NCBI GenBank assembly: GCA_037074705.1 | Contig: CM073591.1 | Span: 83,680,032 to 83,744,031, forward strand | Reading direction: 5' to 3' | DNA from: Zhengitettix transpicula | Lineage: Eukaryota; Arthropoda; Insecta; Orthoptera; Tetrigidae | DNA: 64,000 bases | Part shown: one piece after another, positions 24,828 through 35,437 of the stretch | Layout of the letters: every line of letters begins with the position of its first letter | How positions within the stretch are numbered: position 1 is the stretch's first letter | Position numbers and translations under genes: made by a program | Notes under the pieces: model-generated | The model's database searches: none | What the model was told of the DNA's origin: nothing | The model's input: only the letters and a program-made list of their open reading frames with translations

Positions 24828-24835
24828 GGCTAGAT

Positions 24836-25706
24836 GAATAATTTCGTAAATACACGAGAAAGGGGCTGCAACGAATCCAGTTTGGTCGACTGAAGTCACA
24901 CTACGTCGTAGCTACGCCTTTTAAAAATGATGAACAGATGTACGGAAGTTTTTGCCAATGTCGGAAGACAGTTTTAGAGTCTCCTCGAAACCTTGCTTAG
25001 TTCGAATGCCAAGTTTATGTTGGCCCCATCTTTCGTTCAACAAGATGCACGTCGCCAGATGTCAGAACTTATTAATAAACTATTTCAGCAGGTGTTAACA
25101 AAAAATTCATTATTATTTTAGTACTACCACTGAAGCTTCATCATAAGTGAGTGATTCTATATGCGCAAGTAATTAGAAGGAAATGGTTTAAAAAAACTGT
25201 CATTTTTAGTAGTTTTAGAACGTGTTTCTTACTGAGTAGGTTGGTGTGAGGAGTTAAATTGAACTGAATAATTTTATTTTAAGTCTTCCTCCGATTGTTT
25301 GGCAATATTCTATAATGAGGCCAAAAAGAGCCGCAATCCCATTTTTATATATTTTATTAAGAGCTTCACGTAAATACACAAAAAATCAATTGTTTTATTT
25401 AATGTAGCTAATTACATATTTTTACAAGTCAGGTATAAGAACACATAAAAATATAATTATGAAAAAGAAAATAATTATCTCAAAATTTTAGTAACGAAAT
25501 TCAAATATAATGAAAATATATTTATTAATAAAAATATTATAACATTTAACTACAATCGTATTCAAGTACACCATTCGACAAAAAATTTTATGCTCTACAA
25601 TTTATTTCTGAACATTGTTTTCAATAGAATTATTCCTGCTTCAGCTATTAACGAAAAACTGAAGAGATTCAAAATTTCGCGGCTTTTAAACTTCAACTTC
25701 AACAAA

Positions 25707-25755
<49 letters not shown>

Positions 25756-25920
25756 CGCTGATAGCTACTAAGCTACTTAAGTATTCATTTATACTCTAAA
25801 TACGAATGAAATATATTTTCTATGGGCAATTTATTTACTCATTAATTATTCAATAAAATTGGAATTATTGAAACCTAATTGAGCCATGTTGATGGCGAAT
25901 AATTTACGTTTTATTTTCAC
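24836..25920. other. Upstream flank of the HIGD2A gene
   Basis: AT-rich sequence with a (TA)n run at about 25710-25751. No exon was recognised. A 69-codon frame at 25590-25799 includes the microsatellite and is spurious. Confidence 0.45.
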
Positions 25921-25927
25921 AGATGGC

Positions 25928-25936
25928 TATAAATAG
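25928..25936 (+). promoter_or_regulatory. Candidate TATA box of the HIGD2A-like gene
   Basis: TATAAATAG lies about 110 bases before the ATG at 26038, which would put transcription start near 25958. The alternative is that the nearby TTACAG at 25957-25962 is a splice acceptor of a 5' untranslated exon; the sequence cannot decide. Confidence 0.4.
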
Positions 25937-26037
25937 TTTTTTTTGTAAAAAAAATGTTACAGGCACTGCTTCAACGGTCTGGCAGAGAGTTGAAGATCGT
26001 ATGCGCAAGTTCAAATTGTCAGTTTCAAAATACAGAT

Positions 26038-26886
26038 ATGAGTGACTCAAAGTCATCAGATGATGTACAGTATGATTGGGTTACGTTAAAACAAGATATG
26101 GATGAAGCAGGGAAAGCGGGGACAATAAAACAAAAATTAAATAGAAAAGTAATCGAAAATCCATTCGTTCCCCTAGGTAGGTAAAATAAAAAATATTGAC
26201 AATACCTTCATTTATCAAAATGTTTCCTGATTTTACATTGTTTAATAAATTTGAATAGCAAATATTAAAAGACCGACAAAATACTTATAATTTACAGATT
26301 TCGTTAACACCAAAGGTTATAAACGTAATCAATTGTAAGAAACATGTTATTTTTATGATGGAAAAAGTGATTAAGAGATGTTTATATATTGTGAGACCAA
26401 GTCAAGTAAAATGTATAGGTTGTATTTAAAGGAGTACATTCAAACATAAAACAGAATTATTTTCCAACTGGTTATGCCTCATATGAGCTATAATTTTCAA
26501 ATATATTATCAGGCCAAATTGAACATTCTTAGAATTTTGTTGTATTGTAATTATATTTTTTAATTAAGCTGAAGTACACCTCAAGTACAAATTTAAAACT
26601 ATTAACAGTGCAAATATTTCATGAAAACTTTCAAAAATGTGTGGATTACTATTACCTTAATTATACAAATGGCCACCCTACTATTCGTAGTTTTATTACT
26701 AATAACAACCAATTTTCAGGATGCTTAGCTACTATTGCTGCCCTGAGCTATGGTTTATGGTCTTTCCGTACGGGTCAGCGACAAATGGCCCAATATATGA
26801 TGCGAGCAAGAGTTGCTGCTCAGGGTTTTACAATTGTGGCTGTGCTTGTTGGACTTGGAATGTCTATTACTAAAAGCAAGGAATGA
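26038..26886 (+). CDS. HIGD2A: HIG1 domain family member 2A-like protein, complete, two exons
   Basis: Exons 26038-26176 and 26720-26886 join in phase 1 across a 543-bp GT-AG intron and give 101 residues, close to the usual length of about 105. The N-terminus is acidic and hydrophilic. The HIG1 domain begins near KQKLNRKVIENPFVPLG, continues through the first membrane segment (CLATIAALSYGLWSF), then a QRQMAQYMMRARVAAQGFT loop with the conserved MRxRVAAQG, and a second segment (IVAVLVGLGMSI). Members sit in the inner mitochondrial membrane as a two-helix hairpin. The HIGD2A/Rcf1 branch helps assemble cytochrome c oxidase and respiratory supercomplexes; NPxVPLG and RVAAQGFT favour HIGD2A over HIGD1. 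The start at 26038 (MSDSKSSDD) is chosen because the upstream in-frame ATG at 25954 lies in intron or promoter sequence. A 14-codon upstream frame (26001-26045) overlaps the start. Confidence 0.93.
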
Positions 26887-26889
26887 TAG

Positions 26890-27400
26890 TTGGTTTATAA
26901 CTGTGATTCATTTATATGGTACTCCTTTTCTATTAATAACTATCATTTGGTTTACAATGTAGTACATTTTGTTTGCATATTCCACTACAAAGTTGAAAAT
27001 TCATGTGTAGTAAAGTTATTTATGTATACATTAAAATAACTTCTCAAAAATTTCAATTTTAATTTTTGCTCCTACTTGTTTGACTTTACAGTGAACTATT
27101 TTGTCATTTTGATAGTTAATACTTAATGCCCAATTTTTATTCATCCATGAGCACTTATAATTCTATTATACAATTAGTTCTAGCATATTGCCTTGCAATT
27201 AATATATAATTTTATGCTTTAATATTTGAGTAGTTATAAAATTTTTTACTATTATTTCATTCTCTATTACAAATATTAGCAACAAGTAAATGTTTGAGTG
27301 TTGAAACTAACACATTTGAGAAAAATGGCACTAAGAAATTAATTGATGAGTCCAAGAATTAAATTCTGATTCCATCATAGCCTTAATCTTGCAGCACAAA
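26890..27400. other. 3' flank of HIGD2A-like gene
   Basis: Untranslated or intergenic AT-rich sequence. ATTAAA near 27031 is a possible polyadenylation signal. No other feature was seen before the (TA)n run at about 27402. Confidence 0.4.
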
Positions 27401-27429
27401 TAATATATATATATATATATATATATATG

Positions 27430-27497
27430 CACCATTCCGTGCGCCGGCTGGCTGCGGACTGCCGGCAGTCCGCAGCCGGCCGGTGCACGGAATGGTG
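27430..27497. repeat. 68-bp loop-less palindrome, very GC-rich
   Basis: The arms 27430-27463 and 27464-27497 are inverse complements over 34 bases with two differences. The centre is CTGCCGGCAG and the ends are CACCATTCC and GGAATGGTG. It lies between a (TA)n run and a repeat fragment related to 53530-53655, so it probably marks a fold-back end of that family. Confidence 0.9.
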
Positions 27498-27624
27498 TAA
27501 CACTCCTTCCTGAAGAAGGAGGCTGAGAGCCTCCGAAAATTTGAAGAACAACCTTCAGTTCCTCATGGCGACACCGTACTTCACTTTCAGGTAAGCCACA
27601 ACCTATCTCTCTATCCTTTCCATA

Positions 27625-27667
<43 letters not shown>
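27498..27667 (+). repeat. Fragment of the 53.4-kb repeat family, then (TA)n
   Basis: The block CTTCCTGAAGAAGGAGGC, a GAGGCTGAGAGCCTC hairpin, GAAAATTT, and a terminal GTAAGCCACAACCTATCTCT section match 53530-53645. The match stops where a (TA)n run begins (27631-27667). Confidence 0.65.
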
Positions 27668-27670
<3 letters not shown>

Positions 27671-27679
27671 CAAATATAT

Positions 27680-29440
27680 CCCCTGATTCATTACACACAG
27701 AATTTGCATCTCTGAGAACTTTCCATCCAATAAATTCTACAGTCCAGGTAAAATCCTGGACAGATCATCCAACTACTACATTTAAAATCAATGTTATTTC
27801 TGATGACGAATACAGAAAAATGACAGAAGTATTAAATAACAGCTACTTTGATTGGCATTTCTATTAAAATAAAGCTATTTAATTAAGGTAATGGTCAGAA
27901 ACCTGCACTCCTCAACTCAGATCTTAGATTAACTAGTTGAAAGAAAGTTTAAAAATTCTAGAAGTAGGGCAAAAACTTAAAAGAACTGTTCCTAATAATG
28001 AAGTAAACCATATATCATGTATACATCAATAGAATGAAAGTAAAATTAGAGTTAGCAGGGAATGGTACCAAAGATTTGATAGCATTTTGTAAAAGAACTC
28101 CAACTTGTGTGAAATATGCAGGAGACTGCTCCAAAATCAGAAAAACTCCTGTCAAGTGTGTAAACTGTTCCAAGATAACCCTACTAATTATAAGGGATGT
28201 ACAGTAGCAAAAGGGTTAAATAAAAGAAGACAAAATACAAAGAAGGACCCCCTCAACCAAGACTAGATTCTTCTAATATGACTGCAACTGAGGTATCTTG
28301 AAGCCAAGTTACTAAACAAAAAACAGTAGAGCCAGAACCTCTTCCATCTGCAACTTATGGTGATTAAGATGAACACACTGGAATGATTAAATACTAGACT
28401 TGACAAACTTTAAACCTAAGACCAAAAAAACCTATGTATTGCAACCTGGAATGCCAATGGCATTCTAAACAAGAAATATGATCTTTAAGTGTTTCTAAAT
28501 ACACAAAATATCAATGTCTGCTTCATCTCAGAGACGCACATGACAAAGCAATCATATATTAAAATTCGAGGATATATAACGTATCACACTATCCACCTGG
28601 ACAACAAAGTCATAGGCAGGCAAATTGTAATTAAATAAACTTAACTGCTTTGAAGAATACTTGTGCAAAGAGATGATATTCAGCTAACAGTGGTTGGAAT
28701 CTGGGCAACGAAACAATAGTTGAGAGTCCACTAAGTAACAACATGAAAAATGAAGACTACATAACTGTCCTCAGACATGAGAAAGATTTGTTGTTGGAGG
28801 TGATTTCAACTCCAAACATAGACGATGAAAGGAAGAGAAATAAAGAAAGCGGTTCAATAAATTAATTGTAATTATCACTCAACAGGTAAAACTGCTTACT
28901 GGTCGACAGTTATGAAAAAAAATCCCTGATCTACTAGACTTCTTCATCACAAGAAAAGAAGCATCAAACTTCATTGAAGTTGAAGAGAATTTTGATTTGG
29001 ACTCCAATCACTCTGGTGCACTGAATGAAAAGATAAAAAGGGAAATTACAGCCAGCCTAACTAACAAAACTACTGCAATTCGTCTTGGTATATCCAAAAT
29101 ACAGATCCGAGAGGAATCTCTCTATTCCAACTTCAAAAGAATAAATCAAAAGGTATGCTGGGAAACATGAAGCTAGTTTTCACTTGCTCAAGAACCCAGT
29201 GGTCTGACTTCTTCTGGAAAATGAACGCTACACCAGAAGAAAACCATTTGATTTATAAAAGTGAAGCACAGTGCATGAGTGAAGTTGGAGTGTACACAGA
29301 CCAGAAAAATCTAGAAGACAACATTGTATAGACTCTAGTTATTAAGTACATAGTTTAAGATTTTTAGAAGAAACTTCATAGTTAGTCTTATAAGACTAGT
29401 TTTAATGATAGGCAGACAGTTGCTGATAAAATAAAAAAAT
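27680..29440 (+). pseudogene. Jockey-like non-LTR retrotransposon, internally deleted and broken
   Basis: Near 28090-28230 the plus strand reads a gag-type zinc-knuckle section (TPTCVKYAGDCSK, KCVNCSK, then after a frameshift NPTNYKGCTVAKG). Near 28440-28620 it reads the start of an apurinic-type endonuclease domain: TWNANGILNKKYDL, then FLNTQNINVCFISETHMTKQ and SYIKIRGY. That is the order of ORF1 then ORF2 in Jockey-clade elements. Stops and frameshifts are numerous. The reverse-transcriptase domain is missing. From 29330 the sequence looks like an element 3' end (AGTTTAAGATTTTTAGAAG, then GATAAAATAAAAAAATTAAG), so an internal deletion removed most of ORF2. Confidence 0.8.
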
Positions 29441-30350
29441 TAAGTTAAGGGGGTTTATTGGAATTTTCACCCTCTGTGGAAATTGTTAGTTAATACTCCA
29501 ACAATAAAACCATACTTTAATTGCAAACAGATGAAATAATTATTTAATTTACAAAGCAAAAGCAGTGCACCTTTCCCAGAAATACTTAATTGGTTTCCAG
29601 CAGTAGAACATAATCACACATGATCTATTGCTAGAGTGGTTGTGCTGCCAATCAATATAAAAGTAGTCTCAATGTTCTGAACCTCTATTACCAGGAATCA
29701 GACTTTCAGAAAAAAAGTAGAGTGGCATTTTTAGCAAGTGTTGTGGGTGGGATTGGTATGACCCCAAGTACAGAGAACATAAAAAGTCAATATAAAGTTA
29801 TAATAATTTTGAATTACATGATCATTTTAATCTGTATATACTTTTTTAAAAATCTAAACATAATATGCAAAATTGTCTTGATTCTCCCTTTATATTATGT
29901 ACAATTTACACAGTTTGCTCATCATAAATAAGAAAATATTTAATTGTTGGTACAACTGCATTGTAGTAGTAAAAACTTCAATTTGATGTTCAATTTAGTT
30001 TACAAAAAAAAACACTGCCAAAACTTTTACTTGTTTTTAGGATACACTTATTTTTTTATATTTTTCCAACATAACTTATGTTTTTGTGATTAAGGACCAA
30101 CAACGATAACAGAATTTACTGTGGCCATTGTTAATATGAACAAATAACTATGAAAGTGTACCTTATACTGCTATGCTTATTGAGTATATCATTTATGTGA
30201 AGGATAAAATTCTGTCTCTTGTTGGTGACAACTTATTAACATTGAGCTAGATTAGCAAATGTTTTAAAATTTATAGTTAGCATCAATACCTACTCTCAAG
30301 GTAGTACAAAATAAAACTTGAGTAATAAGTGAGTAACAAGATAAAGTAGC
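29440..30350. other. AT-rich sequence without recognised features
   Basis: One 69-codon frame at 29722-29931 has no family signature. Nothing else is supported. Confidence 0.4.
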
Positions 30351-30356
30351 TAAATT

Positions 30357-30409
30357 ACAGACACTTCATTTTGTCTGTCATTTGGCTATAGACAAAATGA
30401 AGTGTCTGT
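30357..30409. repeat. Perfect 20-bp inverted repeat with 13-base loop
   Basis: ACAGACACTTCATTTTGTCT (30357-30376) is followed after 13 bases by its exact reverse complement (30390-30409). It could be a small MITE or hairpin. The stem is too short and too perfect to call a microRNA without expression data. Confidence 0.85.
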
Positions 30410-30489
30410 CATTAGGTTGTTATATTCTTATTATACTTCAAAACAGACTACTTTATTTTCATTTTAATGTATGTAAATCTGATTGTATG

Positions 30490-30620
30490 TTTGTTGGAAG
30501 ATTATTAATAATTATAAGAAGAAGAAGGCTCCATAGGATTGAACCCTGAGGTAAACCAGATGAAACCATTTTGGTTTCACAATATATTCATGATAAATCA
30601 ATCTAGGCAAATTGTTAACT
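30490..30620 (-). pseudogene. LINE reverse-transcriptase fragment (GxPQG region)
   Basis: The minus strand reads SGLPQGSILWSLLLL and then INNLP. This is the conserved GxPQGSxLGPLLF...INDLP block of non-LTR reverse transcriptases. The YADD block is not visible, and flanking frames are broken. It may belong with the relic at 2330-3010, which carries an earlier part of the same domain. Confidence 0.65.
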
Positions 30621-31233
30621 GCCAAATAATTAATTACTGATACAAATAGTGCCCAATAAATCTAATTTTTGGATACAAGTTTCAGAAATCATTTAATTAT
30701 ATATTTTTTATTGTTAAATTTTTCAACAAATTTTTATGTAAATGAATATATGGTTTCACTGATAGTTAAATTTTTCCCAACTCCAGCCAGCATCAACTAC
30801 TAGATTGTAGGATTAATTAAGATAATGGCTTGTTTATACACCATTTTCATCAGTATTTTCGATGTACTGTTCAGGATCAAACTTTAATTACTTTGATATA
30901 TCAGATGTGTCTATTTTAAATATTTAGGTAAATTTATAGTGTCATAATTAACAATCATTGATGTTATAGGAATGCAAGTATTTTTGAGGTGCAACTTATT
31001 TTATGTTAATGACTGGATTTTTTACTATTCAGCTCTGCAAAACTGCAACAATATCTGCTTTTAATTAACAATTTCCAGCCAAAAATTCAAATTCATCATG
31101 TAAATATGGAAGACCTACAAATAACTTCCTGGTTATGATCATCAAAAACTCATTCTACAGATTCTCAACAACAGTCCACAGACAGCACACACATTCAGTC
31201 TCCTAGCTAAATTACATTTTAAATAATCTATAT
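30620..31233. other. AT-rich sequence without recognised features
   Basis: Possibly the rest of the LINE relic upstream of the GxPQG block, but no motif is legible. Confidence 0.35.
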
Positions 31234-32023
31234 TGTAAAGAATTATTTTTGTGGGCTGGGTTTTGACATTAAATCAAAATAAATATTTGACCAATAAAGA
31301 AATTTTATATAAGTTTATTAAAGTTAAACATGAAAACTCTTATCTCAGGCACCTGTGGTTTTTACATAGAAGAGATCTGCTGCCCGTACCAAATGCGTAC
31401 TGCTATTCTGTGTTGTATTGCCTGCTGTAGCTCTCGTACCGACGTCTCCGTATCTCACAGCCGGAAGAACGGGTTAAGTGCAGTATTGACTCAGGGGTTG
31501 ATTGCTGGCTAAGGCGTCGGCCTCCGGGATTGAATGCTGGCAAGCCGTCGTACTAAATTGTGTGGTGCTATTCTGTGAACTCTTCACTAACAAATTGTGG
31601 CCCCTTTCTCACGACGATTCTGCCTCGAACTATATCAGAGACAACAACTTTACGGAGCCTCTCTTAATCACATCCACCAGCTGCGGTGAACTCAGAACTG
31701 TCCAGTTTCCAAAATCTTATCTCCGTCCCCTCCATTATATCCTCCCATTCTTTTACATAATTTATTGTTAGAAAACTTCGTCGAATAGCCAGTTGACTGA
31801 TTCTTCCATTGTCACAAGATTTATAGCACGCAGCTGCAGTTCCGTAGTCAAAAATGGCTAACTCATGTTGAGGCCAACAATCGAGACAGGACACGAAATT
31901 ACTTGGATGAAAATATTTATCTCCTACACCCCCACGCACGTGCACGGTTTCGAATTCTCAAAACCATAGCAAACAACATTTCTGAGACAACGAAAAAACT
32001 TAAACCTAAATACACGCGTTACA
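31234..32023 (-). mobile_element. LTR insertion G (minus orientation)
   Basis: Read on the minus strand, the element starts TGTAACGCGTGTATTTAGG at 32023 and ends CTTTACA at 31234, with ATAT on both sides (31230-31233 and 32024-32027). Internal blocks match insertion A in order: CACGTGCGTGGGGGTG, TCCTGTCTCGAT...GTTGGC, then GGAACTGCAGCTGCGTG. Two overlapping open frames (31502-31771 plus, 31664-31945 minus) lie within it and are not host genes. Confidence 0.68.
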
Positions 32024-32073
32024 ATATAGTATATGTGCATAAAGCTTAAAAATGGGAGTTCTTATATATATAT

Positions 32074-33073
32074 TGTAGTAATTAGTAATTAATCCATTAT
32101 TATAATTATAAAGTTGGATTGTAGAGGACTTATTATTGGGTATAAAGCGGACGCCGCAGCGGGGCGGCGAGACACAAAGAAACATTGTTGAGATGGTACG
32201 CGCTCAAAATCTACGAGACGAACAGGCAGTCAACGGCGAGAAGCGAAACGAAAAAGTTAGTTAGTTGGACGGCAGACACAGATGCGGGCAGATATCCATT
32301 CAGAAAAATTGCAGTATAAAGTTGGACGGCAGACACAGATGCGGGCAGATATCCATTCAGAAAATTTGCAGTATAAAAAGTTTTGGCAGTCAACGGCGAG
32401 AAGCGAAACGGTAGAGTCCAACGGCGAGATATAATAGTTTAAATAAAACGCAAGTAAACAGTTTGACAGAGAGACTTATAAAATCGCAGTTTGGAAGCAG
32501 AAGTTTTGCTTCACAAACTGAACTAATTTTTAACATCGAGAGACTTCCAGGAGACCGACGTCCAGAAATTCGCTGAGGATGAGATAATCCAAGTTCCAGA
32601 ATAGCAGAGATCCAGAGCAACTCCCGTGTGTTTAAATTCTAATGAGTAGAATCAGTGATATCCCCAAATCGTGTGCACAGAAAACCCAAAATTGAGACCT
32701 GGGCGGCCGTAAGTAGAAAACTCTAAAATTGATTGTAAACCACTTTTTAAAAGATATGTCAGATCGTTCTTTAATTATTTCGTTTCTTTAATTATTCACT
32801 TCGTTAATTATTTACTTCTTTAATTGTTTAGTTATTTAATTTAAATTCAAATCTTTAATCTTATTTTCGACCGCAACAAAATTCGTCGAGGTTCAGACGA
32901 ATTAACTTCAATAAAAAGCTAAATGTAAATGATTGTAAATTCAATTCACCCGTTTATCAAACCCAGATAAAGACCCTGAGATTTAAAATATTATATTGTA
33001 TTTAAAACTTTAATAAATTTTGATTAATTGTTTCCTGTAAAAATCTTTTATTTTATTTAGACGCCTGTTTATT

Positions 33074-33076
<3 letters not shown>
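32074..33076 (+). mobile_element. LTR insertion D (plus orientation)
   Basis: It starts TGTAGTAATTAG right after a TATATATA run and ends TTTATTACA directly before a 49-base (TA)n run. The shared block ATCAAACCCAGATAAAGACC lies at 32960-32980. It carries an internal exact-type tandem repeat (32264-32320 and 32321-32377, period 57) and a duplicated GGCAGTCAACGGCGAGAAGC near 32225 and 32386. It lacks the extra primer-site tail. Confidence 0.75.
32264..32377 (+). repeat. 57-bp tandem repeat inside LTR insertion D
   Basis: Two near-identical units begin GTTGGACGGCAGACACAGAT and end GCAGTATAAA. They sit in the GC-richer half of the LTR, where insertions A, B and E also have tandem or dispersed internal duplications. 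Confidence 0.9.

Positions 33077-33126
<50 letters not shown>
33077..33126. repeat. (TA)n microsatellite between LTR insertions D and E
   Basis: About 50 bases of uninterrupted alternating AT. Insertion D ends at its left border and insertion E at its right border, so one original TA tract appears to have received both insertions. Confidence 0.95.
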
Positions 33127-33128
<2 letters not shown>

Positions 33129-34317
33129 AGGTAAACTAATTTTAATTACTTTTTCAATTTACTTTACAAATAAAGCCCCATGTTAAAGGTCAATTTGTGG
33201 TAAACATAAATTAACTTAAATTATTCTATGTTTTGCCTCACATTGAAGGTCAATTTGTGGTAAACACAAATAAATTTACAATCAGTTTTTAAACGTTGGG
33301 TGCCAATTTGTAATAAATAAAAATAAATTCTCAGTTAAGCCCCACTTTGGAGCGTCAATTTGTGATAATTACTTATATATTATAATGATTGGATGTTTAA
33401 GTAAGAACTCAAGATTTTAAAATAGACAAACAAATCAATTTATTAACTCACAATTTAAATTTACACAAGTTATCAAATGAATTTTTACAACAATTGGTAA
33501 TTAATGTTTTACAATAAAATATTCCATTTCTCAGGGTCGTTCACTGGGCCTTTATTAAAACGAATACTCGTTAAACAATTTTTACAATGCAATAAAGAAA
33601 AAAAAATACAATAACCAAATTCGAATTCTGACGATTATATCTTTACTGTGAAATATTAACTTACAGTCTCTGGTAATCCTTGCAATTTGGCTTACTCGCA
33701 TTCTACTCTTAACTCACTTTAAATACACCAAGTTGTGCACACACTTTCGTCAGTACAACGAAGCAGATTGCTCACTTAACGGCTGACTTTCGTCTGTCCA
33801 CAGTCACCTCTCCACGACGAATTCCTCCAAACAATTTACTTATATTTATTTCGGCCACCTAACTGGGCCCAATGTCCACGAGGACCGACGAACGCTGCTA
33901 ACAGATTGATTTCTCCTTTATTCTCACGATGACTTATATCTCTTTATTTTGCACGCCTCACCACGAAGCCGTGTGTACTTCTCCCCACACCCTCGTCTAA
34001 TTTGCCATCTGCCTCTCAATTATCCCCCATTACCTCGTCCTTGTGTACAACTCGTGTACCTTCTGCCGTCGATAATACGAGGCCAACTACGACTCACGAC
34101 GACCTTTTGCACACATCACCACGAATCCTGGTGGACTTCTACACGCCGCCCCACAGAGCCGATCACACATCTCCCCACACCTTCGTCTAATCTGCCATCT
34201 GCCTCCAATTATCCCATCAATACATCCTCCTAGTGTACAACCCGAGTGACTTCTGCCGCTGACCATGCGAGTCCAAATATTTGTTTATTAATTAATGATT
34301 TATTTTTAATTGCCACA
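33127..34317 (-). mobile_element. LTR insertion E (minus orientation) with four-fold terminal repeat
   Basis: On the minus strand the LTR runs from TGTGGCAATTAAAA at 34317 to TAATTATCACA at 33361. Then follow four tandem variants of a terminus-plus-primer-site unit, each with ACAAATTG(A/G)C and mostly a GTGGGGC-like end. On the plus strand CAATTTGT recurs at 33191, 33251, 33304 and 33355. The insertion ends TACCTCA at 33127. ATAT flanks both sides (33123-33126 and 34318-34321). The inverse of the shared GACCCTGAG block lies at 33531-33550. A tandem duplication of about 190 bp lies at 33949-34270. Open frames here are shadows. Confidence 0.75.
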
Positions 34318-34321
34318 ATAT

Positions 34322-34717
34322 ATATATTCAGGTTTCAATTTCTTTGTTTGGTGCAGAAGTTTTATGGCTGTTTGCTTCGAGAACTTGCTCCAAAATCTTG
34401 AACTTATCTTGAATGGTAGAATTCTGTGATGATGTTGGGTCTTTTCTTGGCACTGAATATCTGCCATCTGAAGCAACACACATTTCAGTAGACAGAATGC
34501 AAGTGAACAGGTCAATGTTGGATACTTATTATGCTTAATTGAATGAAAAGATGACTCAAAATGCATTTATCCTTCCTACATTCCCAAGTATTGAAGTGAA
34601 TGAACATCTATTGCGAGAAGAAATGACACCAAAGTGCCAGTCTTGAGATAAACACATTCACTATCAAGGTTGAAGATGCTCCAGTTTATAACCGGAGTCT
34701 GGAAGACATACTACAAA
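34322..34717. other. Sequence between LTR E and the Merlin element
   Basis: No gene is supported. An 86-codon minus frame at 34306-34566 has no domain signature. Confidence 0.4.
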
Positions 34718-34725
34718 AATGATCT

Positions 34726-35437
34726 GGTACTTACGTATTAACGCCACCGCAGCAGAAAAAGAAGTCAACATGCCAAAACAAAACACTTTATTTAAAAACA
34801 AATTAGTCAATCGGATTTCGGTGGAAAATGTGTTTAGAGTTCAACATAGATTCAAAACAGTCTCTATTTTCTTTCACTTGATGCTGTCGCCATATGAACT
34901 CTGACTTCTTCTTTGGTATATTCTCCATATCCAAGACACATAATTCACGCATGTAATTGTTCCAATCTATAACAGTTTTATCCGATAAATCAAGTTGCTT
35001 TTAACAAAATTTAATCGATGTCAACTCTTCACACTAGCAGTATATTAATCTCAAAGCTGAACAAAATGGAATTCTGCTTCCCTCAAACCAGTTGTCTTTT
35101 CTAGGTCCCACTAGCTGATCACACTGTCTTAAATTACATTTCCAAAACTTACGTTTACCGAAATAATGTTTCATGTCAAGGGAATTGGTACATTTTCGTT
35201 CTTTTGGTAAAATATTTCGCTCCTGGAAAAATATAATTGCATCTTGTTCTGTTTTTGGCAAATCCCAAATGCGCATTTTCGTAGCACTAAAAAATAGCGT
35301 AAAAAATCAGCAAACAAAAAGGCTGCAAAGAATCCAAGAGATAGAACTGCCTGCGCGTGCGAACAACAAGATTGCTATTTATTGGCGCATTAGAACAACT
35401 TCTTTTTCTGCTGCGGTGGCGTTAATACGTAAGTACC
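34726..35437 (-). mobile_element. Merlin-like (IS1016/ISXO2-type) DNA transposon, internally deleted
   Basis: A perfect 40-bp inverted repeat bounds the element: 34726-34765 (starting GGTACTTACGTATTAACGCC) and 35398-35437. Flanks AATGATCT and AATGTTCC (34718-34725, 35438-35445) agree at 6 of 8 positions, fitting the 8-bp duplication of Merlin elements. The minus strand inside encodes the N-terminal zinc-ribbon part of an ISXO2-like transposase, followed by a C-terminal part. The intact outer repeats suggest it was mobilised in trans not long ago. Confidence 0.8.
34830..35276 (-). pseudogene. Deleted Merlin transposase
   Basis: From 35276 the frame reads MRIWDLPKTEQDAIIFFQER, then CTNSLDM...FWKCNLRQC (zinc-ribbon cysteines) and NWFEGSRIPFCSALRLIYC, then a stop at 35034. 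After a frame change it reads TVIDWNNYMRELC, matching the tvvdWxxylREvC block. It then jumps to a terminal SEFIWRQHQVKENRDCFESM. The catalytic DDE core is deleted, so it cannot be an active transposase. Confidence 0.75.

Noticed and set aside
25954..26037. ATG at 25954 as the HIGD2A start
   Set aside because: It adds residues unlike HIG1 proteins and lies in promoter or acceptor sequence; MSDSKSSDD at 26038 gives the usual length.
31664..31945. 93-codon minus-strand frame as a host gene
   Set aside because: It lies fully inside LTR insertion G and matches non-coding LTR blocks of insertion A.
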